Shown here one piece after another: positions 17,833 to 27,041 of a DNA stretch of 64,000 nucleotides. The stretch is taken from NCBI RefSeq assembly GCF_003014555.1, contig NZ_PYGE01000003.1, forward strand, positions 320,206 to 384,205, read 5' to 3'. The notes under the pieces were generated by a model, which made no database searches, was not told the origin of the DNA, and was given only the letters and a program-made list of their open reading frames with translations. The translations under genes and the position numbers were made by a program. Source of the DNA: Haloactinopolyspora alba (GTDB lineage Bacteria > Actinomycetota > Actinomycetes > Jiangellales > Jiangellaceae). Position 1 is the first letter of the stretch, and each line of letters begins with the position of its first letter.

Positions 17833-20379
17833 ATGCGGATCGGACGCTCGACTGCGGTGTTCACCGGAATCGCGGTCGCACTATCACTCGCACCCGTTTC
17901 CGCGGCCGATCCGACGTCCGGGTCACCGGACGCCGTCGGCGTCCCCGAACCGTCGGTGCGCACGCCGGACGAGCGGGTTCCCGCTCCCGACTCGCCCGGC
18001 CGGCAGCCGTCACACGCGCGTCAGCCCCGTGCGACCGACCCCGCCCCAGCGGGTGATCTGCCCGGCCAGCCGGACAACGACGTCATCGAGGACGTGCCGG
18101 TCAACCCGGACGACGCGTCCATCCCGCTGAACCTCACGCCGTACCACGACATCCCCCCGGCGCTGCGTGCGCTGCAGCAGAGCGACCGGATCTCGGTGGA
18201 GATCATCGGCGAGTCCACCCAGGGCCGCGACCTGCACCTCGTCGTCGCCACCTCGCCGATGACCGACGCCGAGTGGGACGAGTGGCAGCGCCTGTCCGAC
18301 CTGCGCACCGAGGACCCCCAGGCCGCGCTCGCCGCGTTCGAGGCCGGCGAGTACGACGACTGGAAGTCGCCGCTGCTGGTGAACAACAACATCCACGGCA
18401 ACGAGTGGGAAGGCACCGACGCGTCGCTGCAGGTGCTCGACCGGCTGGCCTTCTCCTCCGACCAGGAGGTCGTCGAACTGCTCGACCAGCACGTCGTCGC
18501 GTTCGTCGTCACCAACAACCCGGACGGCCGCGTCGCCGGCACCCGGCGCAACGGCAACGGCTTCGACATCAACCGCGACTACATCACCCAGTCGCAGCCC
18601 GAGTCGCGCGCCGTGCACGACCAGATCATCCGGTACGACCCGCTGACCATGCTGGACATGCACGGCTACACCGGAACGACGCTGATCGAGCCGACGACCG
18701 GTCCGCACGGCGAGAACTACGAGTACGACCTCTACATCCGCAACGCCCTGCGCAACGGACTCGCCATGGAGGAGGCGGTGCTCGCGTTGGACGAGCCGCG
18801 TGTCGACGCCGTCAACATCCCGTACCGCAACCAGACCAGCGGCTGGGACGACTGGCCGCCGATCTTCACCCCGATGTACGCCATGTACCACGGCGTCGTC
18901 GGGCACACCGTGGAGATCCCGCTGAACCCGCGGGGCATCGAGGACGAGGCCGAACGCCACGAGCGCACGCGCATCAACACCGCCGTCGCGCGGGCGGCCA
19001 TCGAGGCCAACTTCGCCTGGGCACACCGCAACCGGATGAGCCTGCTCGCCGACCAGCTGGAGATGTTCCGGCGCGGCGAGGCCGGCGAGTCGTCGCGTCC
19101 CATCGACGACGAGCTGGCGCTCGACCTGGCCGCCGGCGACAACGCGAAGACGTTCCAGCAGGACTACCCGCGCGCCTACGTCATCCCCGGCGGCACCGGC
19201 CGGCGCGGCGACCCGCAGTCCGCGCGGCTGGTGCGGTTCCTCCTCGACAACGACGTCGAGGTGCACCAGGCACGGCGGCCGTTCCGCGCGGGCGGTGAGC
19301 GCTACCCCGCGGGCGCCTACGTCGTCGACATGCACCAGGCCAAGCGCGGCCTGGCGAACACGATCCTGGACGTCGGCCGCGACGTCACCACGAACTTCCC
19401 CACCATGTACGACATCTCGGCGTGGAGCCACGGCGAGCTGTGGGGCGCGGACGTGCAGCGGGTCTCCGACGGCGCGCTGGAGACCCGGGCGCTCGACCTG
19501 GTGACGCAGGCCGCACCGACCGGCTGGGTGGCGCCGGGACAGCCCCCGTTCTACGCGTTCGACACCGGCTCGCTCGCCGGGGTCCAGGCCGCCAACCATC
19601 TGCTCGACGCGGACGTGCGCACCGTTCGCCTCGACGACGGCCGGTTCGCCGTGCCGGGGTCGGCGCGCGAACACGTCACCGAGGCTGCCGACACCTTCGG
19701 CGTGGCGTTCTCCGCGTTGGGGCGCGGAGAGGCACGGGACGCGGAACGCGTCGACGACGTCCGTCTCGGCGCCGCCGCCGGAGCGGACGAGACGTTCACC
19801 CTCGACCGGATGGGGTTCGACCCGGCCACTGTCACCGACGCCGGGTTCAACACCGGCGAGCACGCGTTCGACGACTTCGACGCGCTGTACGTGTCATCGG
19901 GGACGTTCGACGTCGACGACCTGAACGAGACGCAGCGAGCGGCGTTCGACGCGTGGCTGGCCGATGGCGGCGTGGTGGTCGGACGCGGCGGCGCCGGCAC
20001 GGCGCTCAACGGCGACGCCGGGCTGCTGGACGTCGCGGTCGAGGAGGCCCGGCGCGACGCCAACGGCATCGTCGCCGTCGAGAACGACCCGGACTCCCCC
20101 GTCACCGGCGACGACACGCTGCCGACGTCGTTCGTCAGCTCCCCCCTGTACTTCACCTCGGTCGGCGACGACGTCCGCGTGGATCAGCGGCTGCGTGACG
20201 AGGACTTCTTCCTGGCCGGGCACTGGGTCGGGCAGGACCAGGCCGCCGGGGCGCCGGTGGTGGTCAGCGGCGAGGCGCGCGGCGCGGACGTGACGCTGTT
20301 CGGCACCGAGCCGCTGTACCGCTCGCACCCGGAGGGCCTGTTCAGCCAGGTCGCGAACGCCCTGTGGTGGAACGGCTAG
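17833..20379 (+). CDS. Secreted M14-family zinc carboxypeptidase
   Basis: An 848-residue protein with a signal peptide (MRIGRSTAVFTGIAVALSLAPVSAA) and a Pro-rich linker. The M14 catalytic domain has zinc ligands His188 and Glu191 (NIHGNEWEG) and His277 (LDMHGY), substrate-binding RRNGNGFDINRDY, and the catalytic Glu361 (GHTVEIP). A C-terminal region of about 350 residues has no clear family. The ATG has an AAGGGA ribosome-binding site about 8 bases upstream. With the divergent subtilase it would digest extracellular protein. Confidence 0.9.
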   Translation: MRIGRSTAVFTGIAVALSLAPVSAADPTSGSPDAVGVPEPSVRTPDERVPAPDSPGRQPSHARQPRATDPAPAGDLPGQPDNDVIEDVPVNPDDASIPLNLTPYHDIPPALRALQQSDRISVEIIGESTQGRDLHLVVATSPMTDAEWDEWQRLSDLRTEDPQAALAAFEAGEYDDWKSPLLVNNNIHGNEWEGTDASLQVLDRLAFSSDQEVVELLDQHVVAFVVTNNPDGRVAGTRRNGNGFDINRDYITQSQPESRAVHDQIIRYDPLTMLDMHGYTGTTLIEPTTGPHGENYEYDLYIRNALRNGLAMEEAVLALDEPRVDAVNIPYRNQTSGWDDWPPIFTPMYAMYHGVVGHTVEIPLNPRGIEDEAERHERTRINTAVARAAIEANFAWAHRNRMSLLADQLEMFRRGEAGESSRPIDDELALDLAAGDNAKTFQQDYPRAYVIPGGTGRRGDPQSARLVRFLLDNDVEVHQARRPFRAGGERYPAGAYVVDMHQAKRGLANTILDVGRDVTTNFPTMYDISAWSHGELWGADVQRVSDGALETRALDLVTQAAPTGWVAPGQPPFYAFDTGSLAGVQAANHLLDADVRTVRLDDGRFAVPGSAREHVTEAADTFGVAFSALGRGEARDAERVDDVRLGAAAGADETFTLDRMGFDPATVTDAGFNTGEHAFDDFDALYVSSGTFDVDDLNETQRAAFDAWLADGGVVVGRGGAGTALNGDAGLLDVAVEEARRDANGIVAVENDPDSPVTGDDTLPTSFVSSPLYFTSVGDDVRVDQRLRDEDFFLAGHWVGQDQAAGAPVVVSGEARGADVTLFGTEPLYRSHPEGLFSQVANALWWNG

Positions 20380-20408
20380 CCGACCGCGCCTCGCGGAGAC
20401 AGCGTGGT

Positions 20409-20435
20409 GGGTGAACGGGCCGCGCCCGTTCACCC
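20409..20435. terminator. Bidirectional hairpin between convergent genes
   Basis: A perfect 12-bp stem (GGGTGAACGGGC / GCCCGTTCACCC) with a 3-nt loop lies 30 bp after the carboxypeptidase stop and 24 bp after the end of the convergent LVIVD gene. It has no T-run, as is common for GC-rich actinobacterial terminators. Confidence 0.75.
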
Positions 20436-20459
20436 GGGCGCGGCCCTTGGTCTCGCTGA

Positions 20460-21851
20460 CTACGGCAGACTGAACTCCTGAGTCTGCGGGTTGAGGTGGT
20501 CGAGCTTGATCGACTTCGCGGTGACCTTGTCACTGAGCCGGAAGACGTTCAGGCCCCTGGTGATATCGCTCTCGAAGATGAGCTTGTTGTACCAGTAGCT
20601 CGACCATGCGCCACCGAGCTGGCAGCCCGGAGGCGAGGTCTGGCTGCAGAACGGCCCCGGCCCCAGCGATGCGGGATCGGACCAGGCGACGGCCACGGCG
20701 TTCGCCGGGTCGGTGAAGTCGACGGCCCACGTGCCGGCCTGGTAGTTGCCGGCCACGACCACGTCACGTCCGTCGCGCAACGGCACAGCGTTGTAGTTGT
20801 GGATCGTGCAGTTCTCGTCCGGCCCTTGCGCCCGGGGCAGCACCCACTGACCGAGCTTGGCGCCGTCGTCGGCGTCATAGAAGAACATCGACTTCTTGAT
20901 GTCCGGGTCGTCGGCTTCGCACTCGGCCTGGCCACCACCGCCGGGCTCCCAGCCGAGCACGATCACGTCGCCGTCCCAGGAGAACCCGGCCGAGTGCCAG
21001 CGCCCCCCGACGCCGACCTGGTTGCCGAACTCGTCGGTCTCCTCGATCGTGTAGCGGAACAGTGGCTCCTCCAGCGTGCCGCCATGCGGTGGACCCACGC
21101 TGAACACATTGGCCGCGTGGCCGCTGGCGCAGGCCAGGAGGTTGACGTCGCCTTCGATCAGCCCGGCGTCGTGGCAGCCGTTGTTGCTACCCAGGGTGCC
21201 GCCCATCAGCGGTACCTGGTTGACGACTTGGGCGTTCTCCGGTGCCTCGAGCGGCACCTCGACGACGTCGATCGCGTCACCGAGTTCGACACCGTCCTTG
21301 GTGCATCCGCTGGACACGTTGCTGTAGATGATCAGCCGGTCGTTCTCGTCGTCCAGCGTGCCGGTCTGGGTGTGTGAACCGCAGTCCAGCTCGACCGATC
21401 CGATCAGCTCCGGGTCGGCGAAGTCGCTGATGTCGAAAACGTGCAACCCCTCGAAACCGACGGGCACTGGCTGACCGTCACAGAACCGGCCCGCGGGCGC
21501 AGGCGAGTTCCACGACCTGACCAGGATGTCCTCCCAGACGAAGATGTCGCCTTGATCGCCGGTACAGCGCTGGTGGTTGATCAGTTTGGGGTTTCCGGGC
21601 GCGGAGACGTCCACGATCCGGAAGCCGTCGTAGTTGCCGTGGAACGCGATGTCCCCCCAGAACGCGATGTCGGAATTGACCTCGCGCTCGGCGCTGGGTA
21701 CGTCGAAGCTGGCGGGATGTGGGCTGTGCCCCATGGCATGCAGGTTCTGGGTGCTCTCCCGGGACCCGTGGTCCGCGCCTGCCGACAGGGCACCGACGGA
21801 CAGCGCCACGACAGCGATCGGGGCGATCACCCACGAGAAACGTTTGCGCAT
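20460..21851 (-). CDS. Secreted LVIVD-repeat beta-propeller-like protein
   Basis: A 463-residue exported protein. The ATG at 21851 (MRKRFSWVIAP) has GGAGGAGAG about 8 bases upstream and starts a clear signal peptide ending near ALSAGA. Repeats of the LVIVD type follow (GFRIVDVSAPGNPKLI, GLHVFDISDFADPELI, TWAVDFTDPANAV, GLNVFRLSD), suggesting a beta-propeller. Several Cys residues (CTGDQGD, FCDG, CGSHTQ, NNGCHD) may form disulfides. Function is unknown. It converges on the carboxypeptidase gene across a shared terminator. Confidence 0.82.
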   Translation of the reverse strand: MRKRFSWVIAPIAVVALSVGALSAGADHGSRESTQNLHAMGHSPHPASFDVPSAEREVNSDIAFWGDIAFHGNYDGFRIVDVSAPGNPKLINHQRCTGDQGDIFVWEDILVRSWNSPAPAGRFCDGQPVPVGFEGLHVFDISDFADPELIGSVELDCGSHTQTGTLDDENDRLIIYSNVSSGCTKDGVELGDAIDVVEVPLEAPENAQVVNQVPLMGGTLGSNNGCHDAGLIEGDVNLLACASGHAANVFSVGPPHGGTLEEPLFRYTIEETDEFGNQVGVGGRWHSAGFSWDGDVIVLGWEPGGGGQAECEADDPDIKKSMFFYDADDGAKLGQWVLPRAQGPDENCTIHNYNAVPLRDGRDVVVAGNYQAGTWAVDFTDPANAVAVAWSDPASLGPGPFCSQTSPPGCQLGGAWSSYWYNKLIFESDITRGLNVFRLSDKVTAKSIKLDHLNPQTQEFSLP

Positions 21852-22060
21852 AGCGTGCTCTCCTCCTTCCGATGCGACTGGCACCTATGCGGCCTGTCGG
21901 CTGGTACCGGAGGAGAGCGGCAGCGCGGCCCCTGACGCGGGACACACGACCCGAGAACCTGCCCCCCGCGCGCCGGAACGTGCTCCCGACCACGCACCAC
22001 GCCCGGATTATCAGTCCATGTCCGGTGTTTGGCAAGACGGTGGTACCGACCGGCCGGCAC

Positions 22061-22134
22061 ACCACGAGGCGTTCACATGCGTCACGAGGCTTGCAGTGGT
22101 GGTGACGCAGGGAATTCCATGGTGAACGTGGTCA
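22061..22134 (+). repeat. 74-bp dispersed intergenic repeat, copy A
   Basis: This 74-nt segment matches 42088-42161 at 66 of 74 positions without gaps and in the same orientation. It holds two GAGGC-ended boxes (CCACGAGGC and TCACGAGGC) 20 bp apart and ends GGAATTCCATGGTGAACG followed by TGGTCA. Its last three bases are the reverse complement of the CitE-like gene's stop codon. No gene explains it. The rest of the 21852-22060 gap shows no other clear feature. Confidence 0.85.
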
Positions 22135-22959
22135 TTCCCGAGCGCGGGCGGCGAGGGTGAGGATGCGGCGGGCCTGGTCGACCATCGCGACGTCGAGGAA
22201 GGCGCCGTCGGGCAGCACCGCGGTGCCGTCGCCGACGGCCTGCGCCTCCTCCACCGCGGCGATCACCTCGCGGGCACGCGCCACCTCGCCGTCGTCCGGG
22301 GCGAACGCGGCCTCGATCACCGGCAGCTGCTTGGGGTGGATCGCCGCCCGCCCGACGAAACCGAGGCGACGGCCCCGCCGGCTCGACTCCGCCAGGCCCT
22401 CCAGGTCGTTCAGGTCGGTGTACACCGCCATCGCCGGTGCCGGCAGTCCGACGGCTCGCGCGGCGACGACGACGCGCTGGCGGCACCATGCGAGTCCCTC
22501 GTCCGCGCTGATCCCCAGGTCCGACCGCAGGTCCGCCTCACCGAGCGCGATCGAGGCCACCCCGGGCGTCCGGGCGAGCTCCCCCGCGTTCTCGACGCCG
22601 GCAGCCGTCTCGATCAGGCCATGCACGTCTCGCCCGCCGACGGCGTCGCGTACCCGGTTCACGTCGGCGGCGACGGCGACCTTCGGCACCCGCACCCCGA
22701 CCGTGGCCGGCAGCGTCGCCACCATCGCCAGGTCCGCCGCGCCCCACGGCGACGAGGCGGCGTTCACCCGGACCTGCACCGGCCGGCCCGGGAAGGCCGC
22801 CACGATCTCCGGAACGGCGTCGCGGGCGGGGACCTTCGCGGCCGGCGCCACCGCGTCCTCCAGGTCGAGGATCACCACGTCCGCCGACGACGCCATCGCC
22901 TTGTGCGCCCGGTCGGCACGGTCGGCCGGCACGTAGAGCTGGGTCAGCGTGACGGTCAT
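22132..22959 (-). CDS. CitE-like HpcH/HpaI-family CoA-ester lyase
   Basis: A 275-residue TIM-barrel protein of the citrate lyase beta-subunit type. Residues expected at the Mg/CoA-ester site are visible: Arg64 (VQVRVN), Glu117 (LIETAAG) and acidic GEADLRSD (140-147). Relatives cleave malyl-, citramalyl- or related 3-hydroxyacyl-CoA to acetyl-CoA (or homologue) plus an oxoacid. It overlaps the class III CoA-transferase gene by 4 bp (ATGA) and is the last gene of the large leftward operon, so it probably cleaves the CoA ester made by that enzyme. Confidence 0.86.
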   Translation of the reverse strand: MTVTLTQLYVPADRADRAHKAMASSADVVILDLEDAVAPAAKVPARDAVPEIVAAFPGRPVQVRVNAASSPWGAADLAMVATLPATVGVRVPKVAVAADVNRVRDAVGGRDVHGLIETAAGVENAGELARTPGVASIALGEADLRSDLGISADEGLAWCRQRVVVAARAVGLPAPAMAVYTDLNDLEGLAESSRRGRRLGFVGRAAIHPKQLPVIEAAFAPDDGEVARAREVIAAVEEAQAVGDGTAVLPDGAFLDVAMVDQARRILTLAARARE

Positions 22960-24167
22960 ACCGCACCGTCGCGCCGCAACTCGGCGATCCGGTCGCTGTC
23001 GAAGCCCAGCTCCCCCAATACCTCGTCGGTGTCGGCGCCGTGCCCGCGCCCGGTCCAGCGGACCTCGCCCGGTGTGCCGGACAGGCGGAACAACACGTTC
23101 TGCATCGCCATCGGGCCGAGATCGTCGTCGTCCACCGTCAGCACGGTTCCGAGCGCGTCCAGCTGCGGGTCGGCGGCGAGGTCGGACGCGTCGTAGACGG
23201 GCGCCACGGCCGCCTGCGCCTGTTCGAACGCCTCGACCACCTCGTCCCGGCTGCGCGCCGCCACCCAGGCGCCGACCGCCTCGTCCAGCTCGGCGACGTG
23301 CTCGGCGCGGCCGGCGCCGGTCGCGAACCACGGCTCGTCCACCAGGTCCGCACGGCCCACCAGCCGCATCACCCGCTCGGCGATGCTCTGCGAGCTGGTC
23401 GACACCGCCACCCAGCGCCCGTCGGCGGTGCGGTAGGTGTTGCGCGGCGCGTTGTTCACCGAGCGGTTGCCGGTGCGCGGCTGCACCGTGCCGAGCTGGT
23501 CCCAGCGGGTGATCTGCGGGCCCAGTACCGACAGCATCGGCTCGATGATCGCCATGTCGATCACCTGGCCGGTCCCGGTGCGTTCGCGCGCATGCAGCGC
23601 GGACGTCACCGCGAACGCGGTCGCCAGCGCCGTCACCCCGTCGGCCAGGCCGAACGGCGGCAACGTCGGCGGGCCGTCCGACTCGCCGGTCATCGCGGCG
23701 AAGCCGCTCATCGCCTCGGCCAGGGTGCCGAAGCCGGGACGGCGCCGGTACGGGCCCGTCTGGCCGAACCCGGTCACCCGCGCCAGCACCAGCCCCGGGT
23801 TCGCCTCCGCCAGCACGTCGTAGCCCAGGTCCCAGCGCTCCAGCGTGTCCGGGCGGAAGTTCTCGATCACCACGTCCGCGTCCCGGGCCAGCCGCAGGAA
23901 CACCTCGCGCCCACCCGGGCTCGACAGGTCGGCGGTCACCGTCCGCTTGTTCCGGCCGAGCGTCTTCCACCACAGGTTGTGCCCGTCGCGGGCCACGCCG
24001 TGCCCGCGGGACGGGTCGGGGCGGTCCGGATGCTCCACCTTCACCACGTCGGCGCCCATGTCGCCGAGGTGCACCGCCGCGATCGGCCCCGCGAACAGCG
24101 TCGCGGCGTCGATCACCCGCACACCGGCCAACGGCCCGCTCACCGGCTCGTTCCCTGGCGCGTTCAA
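22956..24167 (-). CDS. CaiB/BaiF class III CoA-transferase
   Basis: A 403-residue class III CoA-transferase, beginning GPLAGVRVIDAATLFAGP and carrying the catalytic Asp in GTGQVIDMAI. It activates a carboxylic acid by CoA transfer. The start is TTG: it forms a TTGA overlap with the upstream stop and has a strong GGAGGAGGGG just before it. A GTG a few codons further in is the alternative. The paired CitE-like lyase suggests an activate-then-cleave route for a hydroxy-dicarboxylic or similar acid. Confidence 0.88.
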   Translation of the reverse strand: MNAPGNEPVSGPLAGVRVIDAATLFAGPIAAVHLGDMGADVVKVEHPDRPDPSRGHGVARDGHNLWWKTLGRNKRTVTADLSSPGGREVFLRLARDADVVIENFRPDTLERWDLGYDVLAEANPGLVLARVTGFGQTGPYRRRPGFGTLAEAMSGFAAMTGESDGPPTLPPFGLADGVTALATAFAVTSALHARERTGTGQVIDMAIIEPMLSVLGPQITRWDQLGTVQPRTGNRSVNNAPRNTYRTADGRWVAVSTSSQSIAERVMRLVGRADLVDEPWFATGAGRAEHVAELDEAVGAWVAARSRDEVVEAFEQAQAAVAPVYDASDLAADPQLDALGTVLTVDDDDLGPMAMQNVLFRLSGTPGEVRWTGRGHGADTDEVLGELGFDSDRIAELRRDGAV

Positions 24168-26131
24168 CGCCCCTCCTCCACCAGGTCGACCACACACCGG
24201 AATCCGATCGACGACGAGCGCCCCAGCCCGGCGCCGAGCAGCAGGAACTTCGCGGAGAACGACGGCTCGCGGACACCGCCGTCGAAGTACCACGCCGACG
24301 AGGTGTCCTCCCAGTCGCTGCCGCCCTTGAGGATGACGAACCGGGTCCGCCCGTCGCTGTGCTCGCTCTCGGTGAGGTTCCACACCGCCGGTGATCCGCG
24401 GCTCAACAGCCCGGCCTCGCCGGCCACCTGCCACTCGTCCTCCGTGGGCAGCCGTGCGCCGGCCCATGCGGCGTAGGCGCGGGCGTCGGCGAGCTCGACG
24501 TGCGTCACCGGCCGCTCGCCCTGCCCGGGCGGCGGTGCGCCGTCCACCCAGTGCGCCAGGAAGCGCTCCGGTCGCCGCGGCCGGTAACCGGTGGCCGCGA
24601 GGAACGCCGCGAAGTCGTCGTTGGTCACCTCGGTCCGCTCGACGGCGAACGGGCCCAGGTGGACGCGGCGGTGCGCGGTCCCCGGCTGGTGCAGCCTGGG
24701 CGGGAGCGGTTTCCACTCGTCCACGTACGGCGCCTCGCCGTACAGCCCGGTCTCCCGGACCCGGTAGGTCACCGTCAGGTCGTGGCGCCCGCCGTCGACC
24801 CGCACCGATCCGGCGGGCACGCCCGGCGACGGCGCCGCCGCGACCGGTACCCGTTCGGCGATGCGGCGCGGGAACGTGGGGTCGGCCGCGGCGAGCTCGC
24901 CGGCGCGCGCACCGTCCGCGGCAGGCTCCGCCGGTCCCGCCAGCACCGCGGCCACCCCGCCCGCGGGCAGCCGGCCGCCGACGACGGTGCGCCCGGCCGC
25001 GTCGGCCGACACGTCCAGAGCAGCACCGGTGGTCAGCTCGGTGAACACGGCGCCGCCGTCCTCGACGACCAGCCACGGCCCGTCGTGGTCGTCGCCGCGG
25101 TTCACCACCGTCCACAGCGCCACCCCGTCGTGCTCCCAGCGCGACGCGTACACCGGCACGCCGCCGCCCGGATGATCGGCCAGCGGGGTCCAGTTCTCGC
25201 TCTGCAACCAGGGCCGGTAGTCGCGCTGCACCCGGCGCATCGACCGCAGCGTCGCGCGGTCGTGCTCGTTCCAGCCGACCCACACCCCGAACACGTTCTC
25301 CCAGACCAGCACGCCCGAGCCGTTCAACCACGCCGACTGCAGCTCGTGGCGGTGGCCGTGGTTCCAGCGGCGGGTGTGGTGCAGCACGTGCCGGCGCTCG
25401 AACCAGGTCGTGCGCAGCACGCCGGGCACGTCGGAGTCGGCGAACCACTGCGCCCACGACATGGTGTGGTCGTGGATGCGCGCCAGCGGCAGCCGAGACT
25501 CGCCCTCCATACTCAGACCCGGCCGCAGCCGGTCCAGCCCGGCGCGGATCGCGGCGCTGCCCTCCTTCGAGCTGTCCAGGAAGACGCCGTCGGCGCCGAG
25601 CCGGTCGACCAGCTGCAGCAGATCGCCCGCCGCGTCGGGAGAGCTCGCCTCCCACGGGTAGTACGACACGAACACGCGCACCCCGTGCGAGTGGAAACCG
25701 CGGACGACTTCCGGCAGCTCCGGCACCTCGAAGAACGCGAACTGGTCGCGCCCGTCCACGCCCTCGTCCGGATAGGCGTGCCACAGCACGACACCGTCGA
25801 AACCGCCGAAGTCGCGCTCGGCGGCGCGCACGTAGCCGTCGACGTCGAACACGCCGGCGTCGTGGTCGTACAGCAGCTCGTCCCACAGCCAGACCAGGCT
25901 GACCACGAACGTGTCGGTCGGCTCGGTGTCGTAGCGGGAGCCGTCGTAGCCGGCGCGCTCCGCGGCCTCGCGGCGCCAGCGGCCGAGCTGGGCGCGCCAC
26001 GCCGGCCAGTCGGCGGGATCGTCCGGCGCGGCCAGGATCTTCGCCTCGTCCAGGACCGACAGGTCGGCCTCCGGATCGAGGGGGACGTCGGTGGGCCGGT
26101 CGATGGGCCGGGGAACGTAGGGGTTCAGCAC
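24164..26131 (-). CDS. Glycosidase-like barrel fused to a SUMF1/FGE-type domain
   Basis: A 655-residue two-part protein. Residues about 75-340 look like a glycosidase-type TIM barrel (FDGVVLWHAYPDEG, GVRVFVSYYPWEAS, DGVFLDSSKEGS) followed by a beta domain (ALWTVVNRG). Residues about 490-655 form a SUMF1 / formylglycine-generating-enzyme-like domain (VERTEVTNDDFAAFL, RLPTEDEWQ, KGGSDW, IGFRC). The paired catalytic Cys of true FGE are absent, so sulfatase activation is unlikely. The GTG start follows GGAGG, 7 bp after the kinase stop. Activity is unknown; I place it with the conjugate-degradation operon. Confidence 0.75.
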   Translation of the reverse strand: MLNPYVPRPIDRPTDVPLDPEADLSVLDEAKILAAPDDPADWPAWRAQLGRWRREAAERAGYDGSRYDTEPTDTFVVSLVWLWDELLYDHDAGVFDVDGYVRAAERDFGGFDGVVLWHAYPDEGVDGRDQFAFFEVPELPEVVRGFHSHGVRVFVSYYPWEASSPDAAGDLLQLVDRLGADGVFLDSSKEGSAAIRAGLDRLRPGLSMEGESRLPLARIHDHTMSWAQWFADSDVPGVLRTTWFERRHVLHHTRRWNHGHRHELQSAWLNGSGVLVWENVFGVWVGWNEHDRATLRSMRRVQRDYRPWLQSENWTPLADHPGGGVPVYASRWEHDGVALWTVVNRGDDHDGPWLVVEDGGAVFTELTTGAALDVSADAAGRTVVGGRLPAGGVAAVLAGPAEPAADGARAGELAAADPTFPRRIAERVPVAAAPSPGVPAGSVRVDGGRHDLTVTYRVRETGLYGEAPYVDEWKPLPPRLHQPGTAHRRVHLGPFAVERTEVTNDDFAAFLAATGYRPRRPERFLAHWVDGAPPPGQGERPVTHVELADARAYAAWAGARLPTEDEWQVAGEAGLLSRGSPAVWNLTESEHSDGRTRFVILKGGSDWEDTSSAWYFDGGVREPSFSAKFLLLGAGLGRSSSIGFRCVVDLVEEGR

Positions 26132-26138
26132 GGTGAGG

Positions 26139-27041
26139 TCATCCTCCGGTGGCCAGGAACGCGTCGATCTCGCCGCGGGCGGGCATCGACGACGACGCGC
26201 CGAAACGCTGCACCGACAGTGCCGCCGCCGCGCCGGCGCGGCGCATCGCGGCCTCCCACGGCAGCTGCTCGGCCAGGCTCGCGGCGAGCACGCCCACGAA
26301 CGTGTCCCCCGCGGCCGTGGTGTCCACCGCGGGGACGGCGAATGCGGGCACCCGCCGCTCGTCGCCGCCGCGGATGTGCACCGCCCCCTGCGAACCGAGC
26401 GTGACGACGACGTCGCCGCACTCGGCCGCGAGCCGGTGCCCGGCGGCGACCGGATCGCCGGTGTGCGCCAGCAGGGCCGCCTCGTGCTCGTTCGGAACCA
26501 GCACGTCGACGTCACCGAGCAGGCCGGACGGCAACGGCACCGCGGGCGCCGGCGTCAGCACCGTGCGCACCCCGGCGGCGCGGGCGTGCGCGGCCGCCTC
26601 GGCCACCAGCGGCAGCGGCAGCTCGAGCTGCAGCAACAGCAGGTCGGCGGCCTCGATACCGGCCCGGTGCTCCGGGGTCAGAGCGGCCAGGGATCCGTTC
26701 GCCCCGGGCACGACGACGATGGAGTTGTCGCCGTCGCCGTCGACGGTGATGTGCGCCGTCCCGGTCGGCTCGGCGCTGGTCACCAGGCCGGAGACGTCGA
26801 TGCCGTCGGCGCGCAGGATGGTCGAGACGGTCCGGCCGAAGTCGTCGTCGCCGACCGCCCCGAGGAACCGCACGGCGGCGCCGGCACGCGCGGCCGCGAG
26901 CGCCTGGTTGGCGCCCTTGCCACCCGGCACGGTGGTGAACGTGCGGCCGGTGACGGTCTCGCCGCGGCCGGGGGCCCGGTCGACGGTGACGACGAGGTCC
27001 ATGTTCGCGCTGCCGAGAACGGCGATGCCGCCGGTGCTCAT
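26139..27041 (-). CDS. Ribokinase-like PfkB-family sugar kinase
   Basis: A 300-residue PfkB kinase closest in layout to ribokinase. It starts with the substrate-binding segment GSANMDLVV, has GGKGANQALAAARAG near residue 40, and ends with the anion-hole motif DTTAAGDTFVG where Asp246 is the catalytic base. Ribokinases make ribose 5-phosphate with ATP. It overlaps the first ADP-ribosylglycohydrolase-like gene by 4 bp, so the sugar released by those enzymes is its likely substrate. Another pentose or nucleoside remains possible. Confidence 0.88.
   Translation of the reverse strand: MSTGGIAVLGSANMDLVVTVDRAPGRGETVTGRTFTTVPGGKGANQALAAARAGAAVRFLGAVGDDDFGRTVSTILRADGIDVSGLVTSAEPTGTAHITVDGDGDNSIVVVPGANGSLAALTPEHRAGIEAADLLLLQLELPLPLVAEAAAHARAAGVRTVLTPAPAVPLPSGLLGDVDVLVPNEHEAALLAHTGDPVAAGHRLAAECGDVVVTLGSQGAVHIRGGDERRVPAFAVPAVDTTAAGDTFVGVLAASLAEQLPWEAAMRRAGAAAALSVQRFGASSSMPARGEIDAFLATGG

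Noticed and set aside
24164-26131. The SUMF1 domain as a sulfatase-activating enzyme
   Set aside because: The catalytic Cys pair is absent and there is no sulfatase gene in the window.
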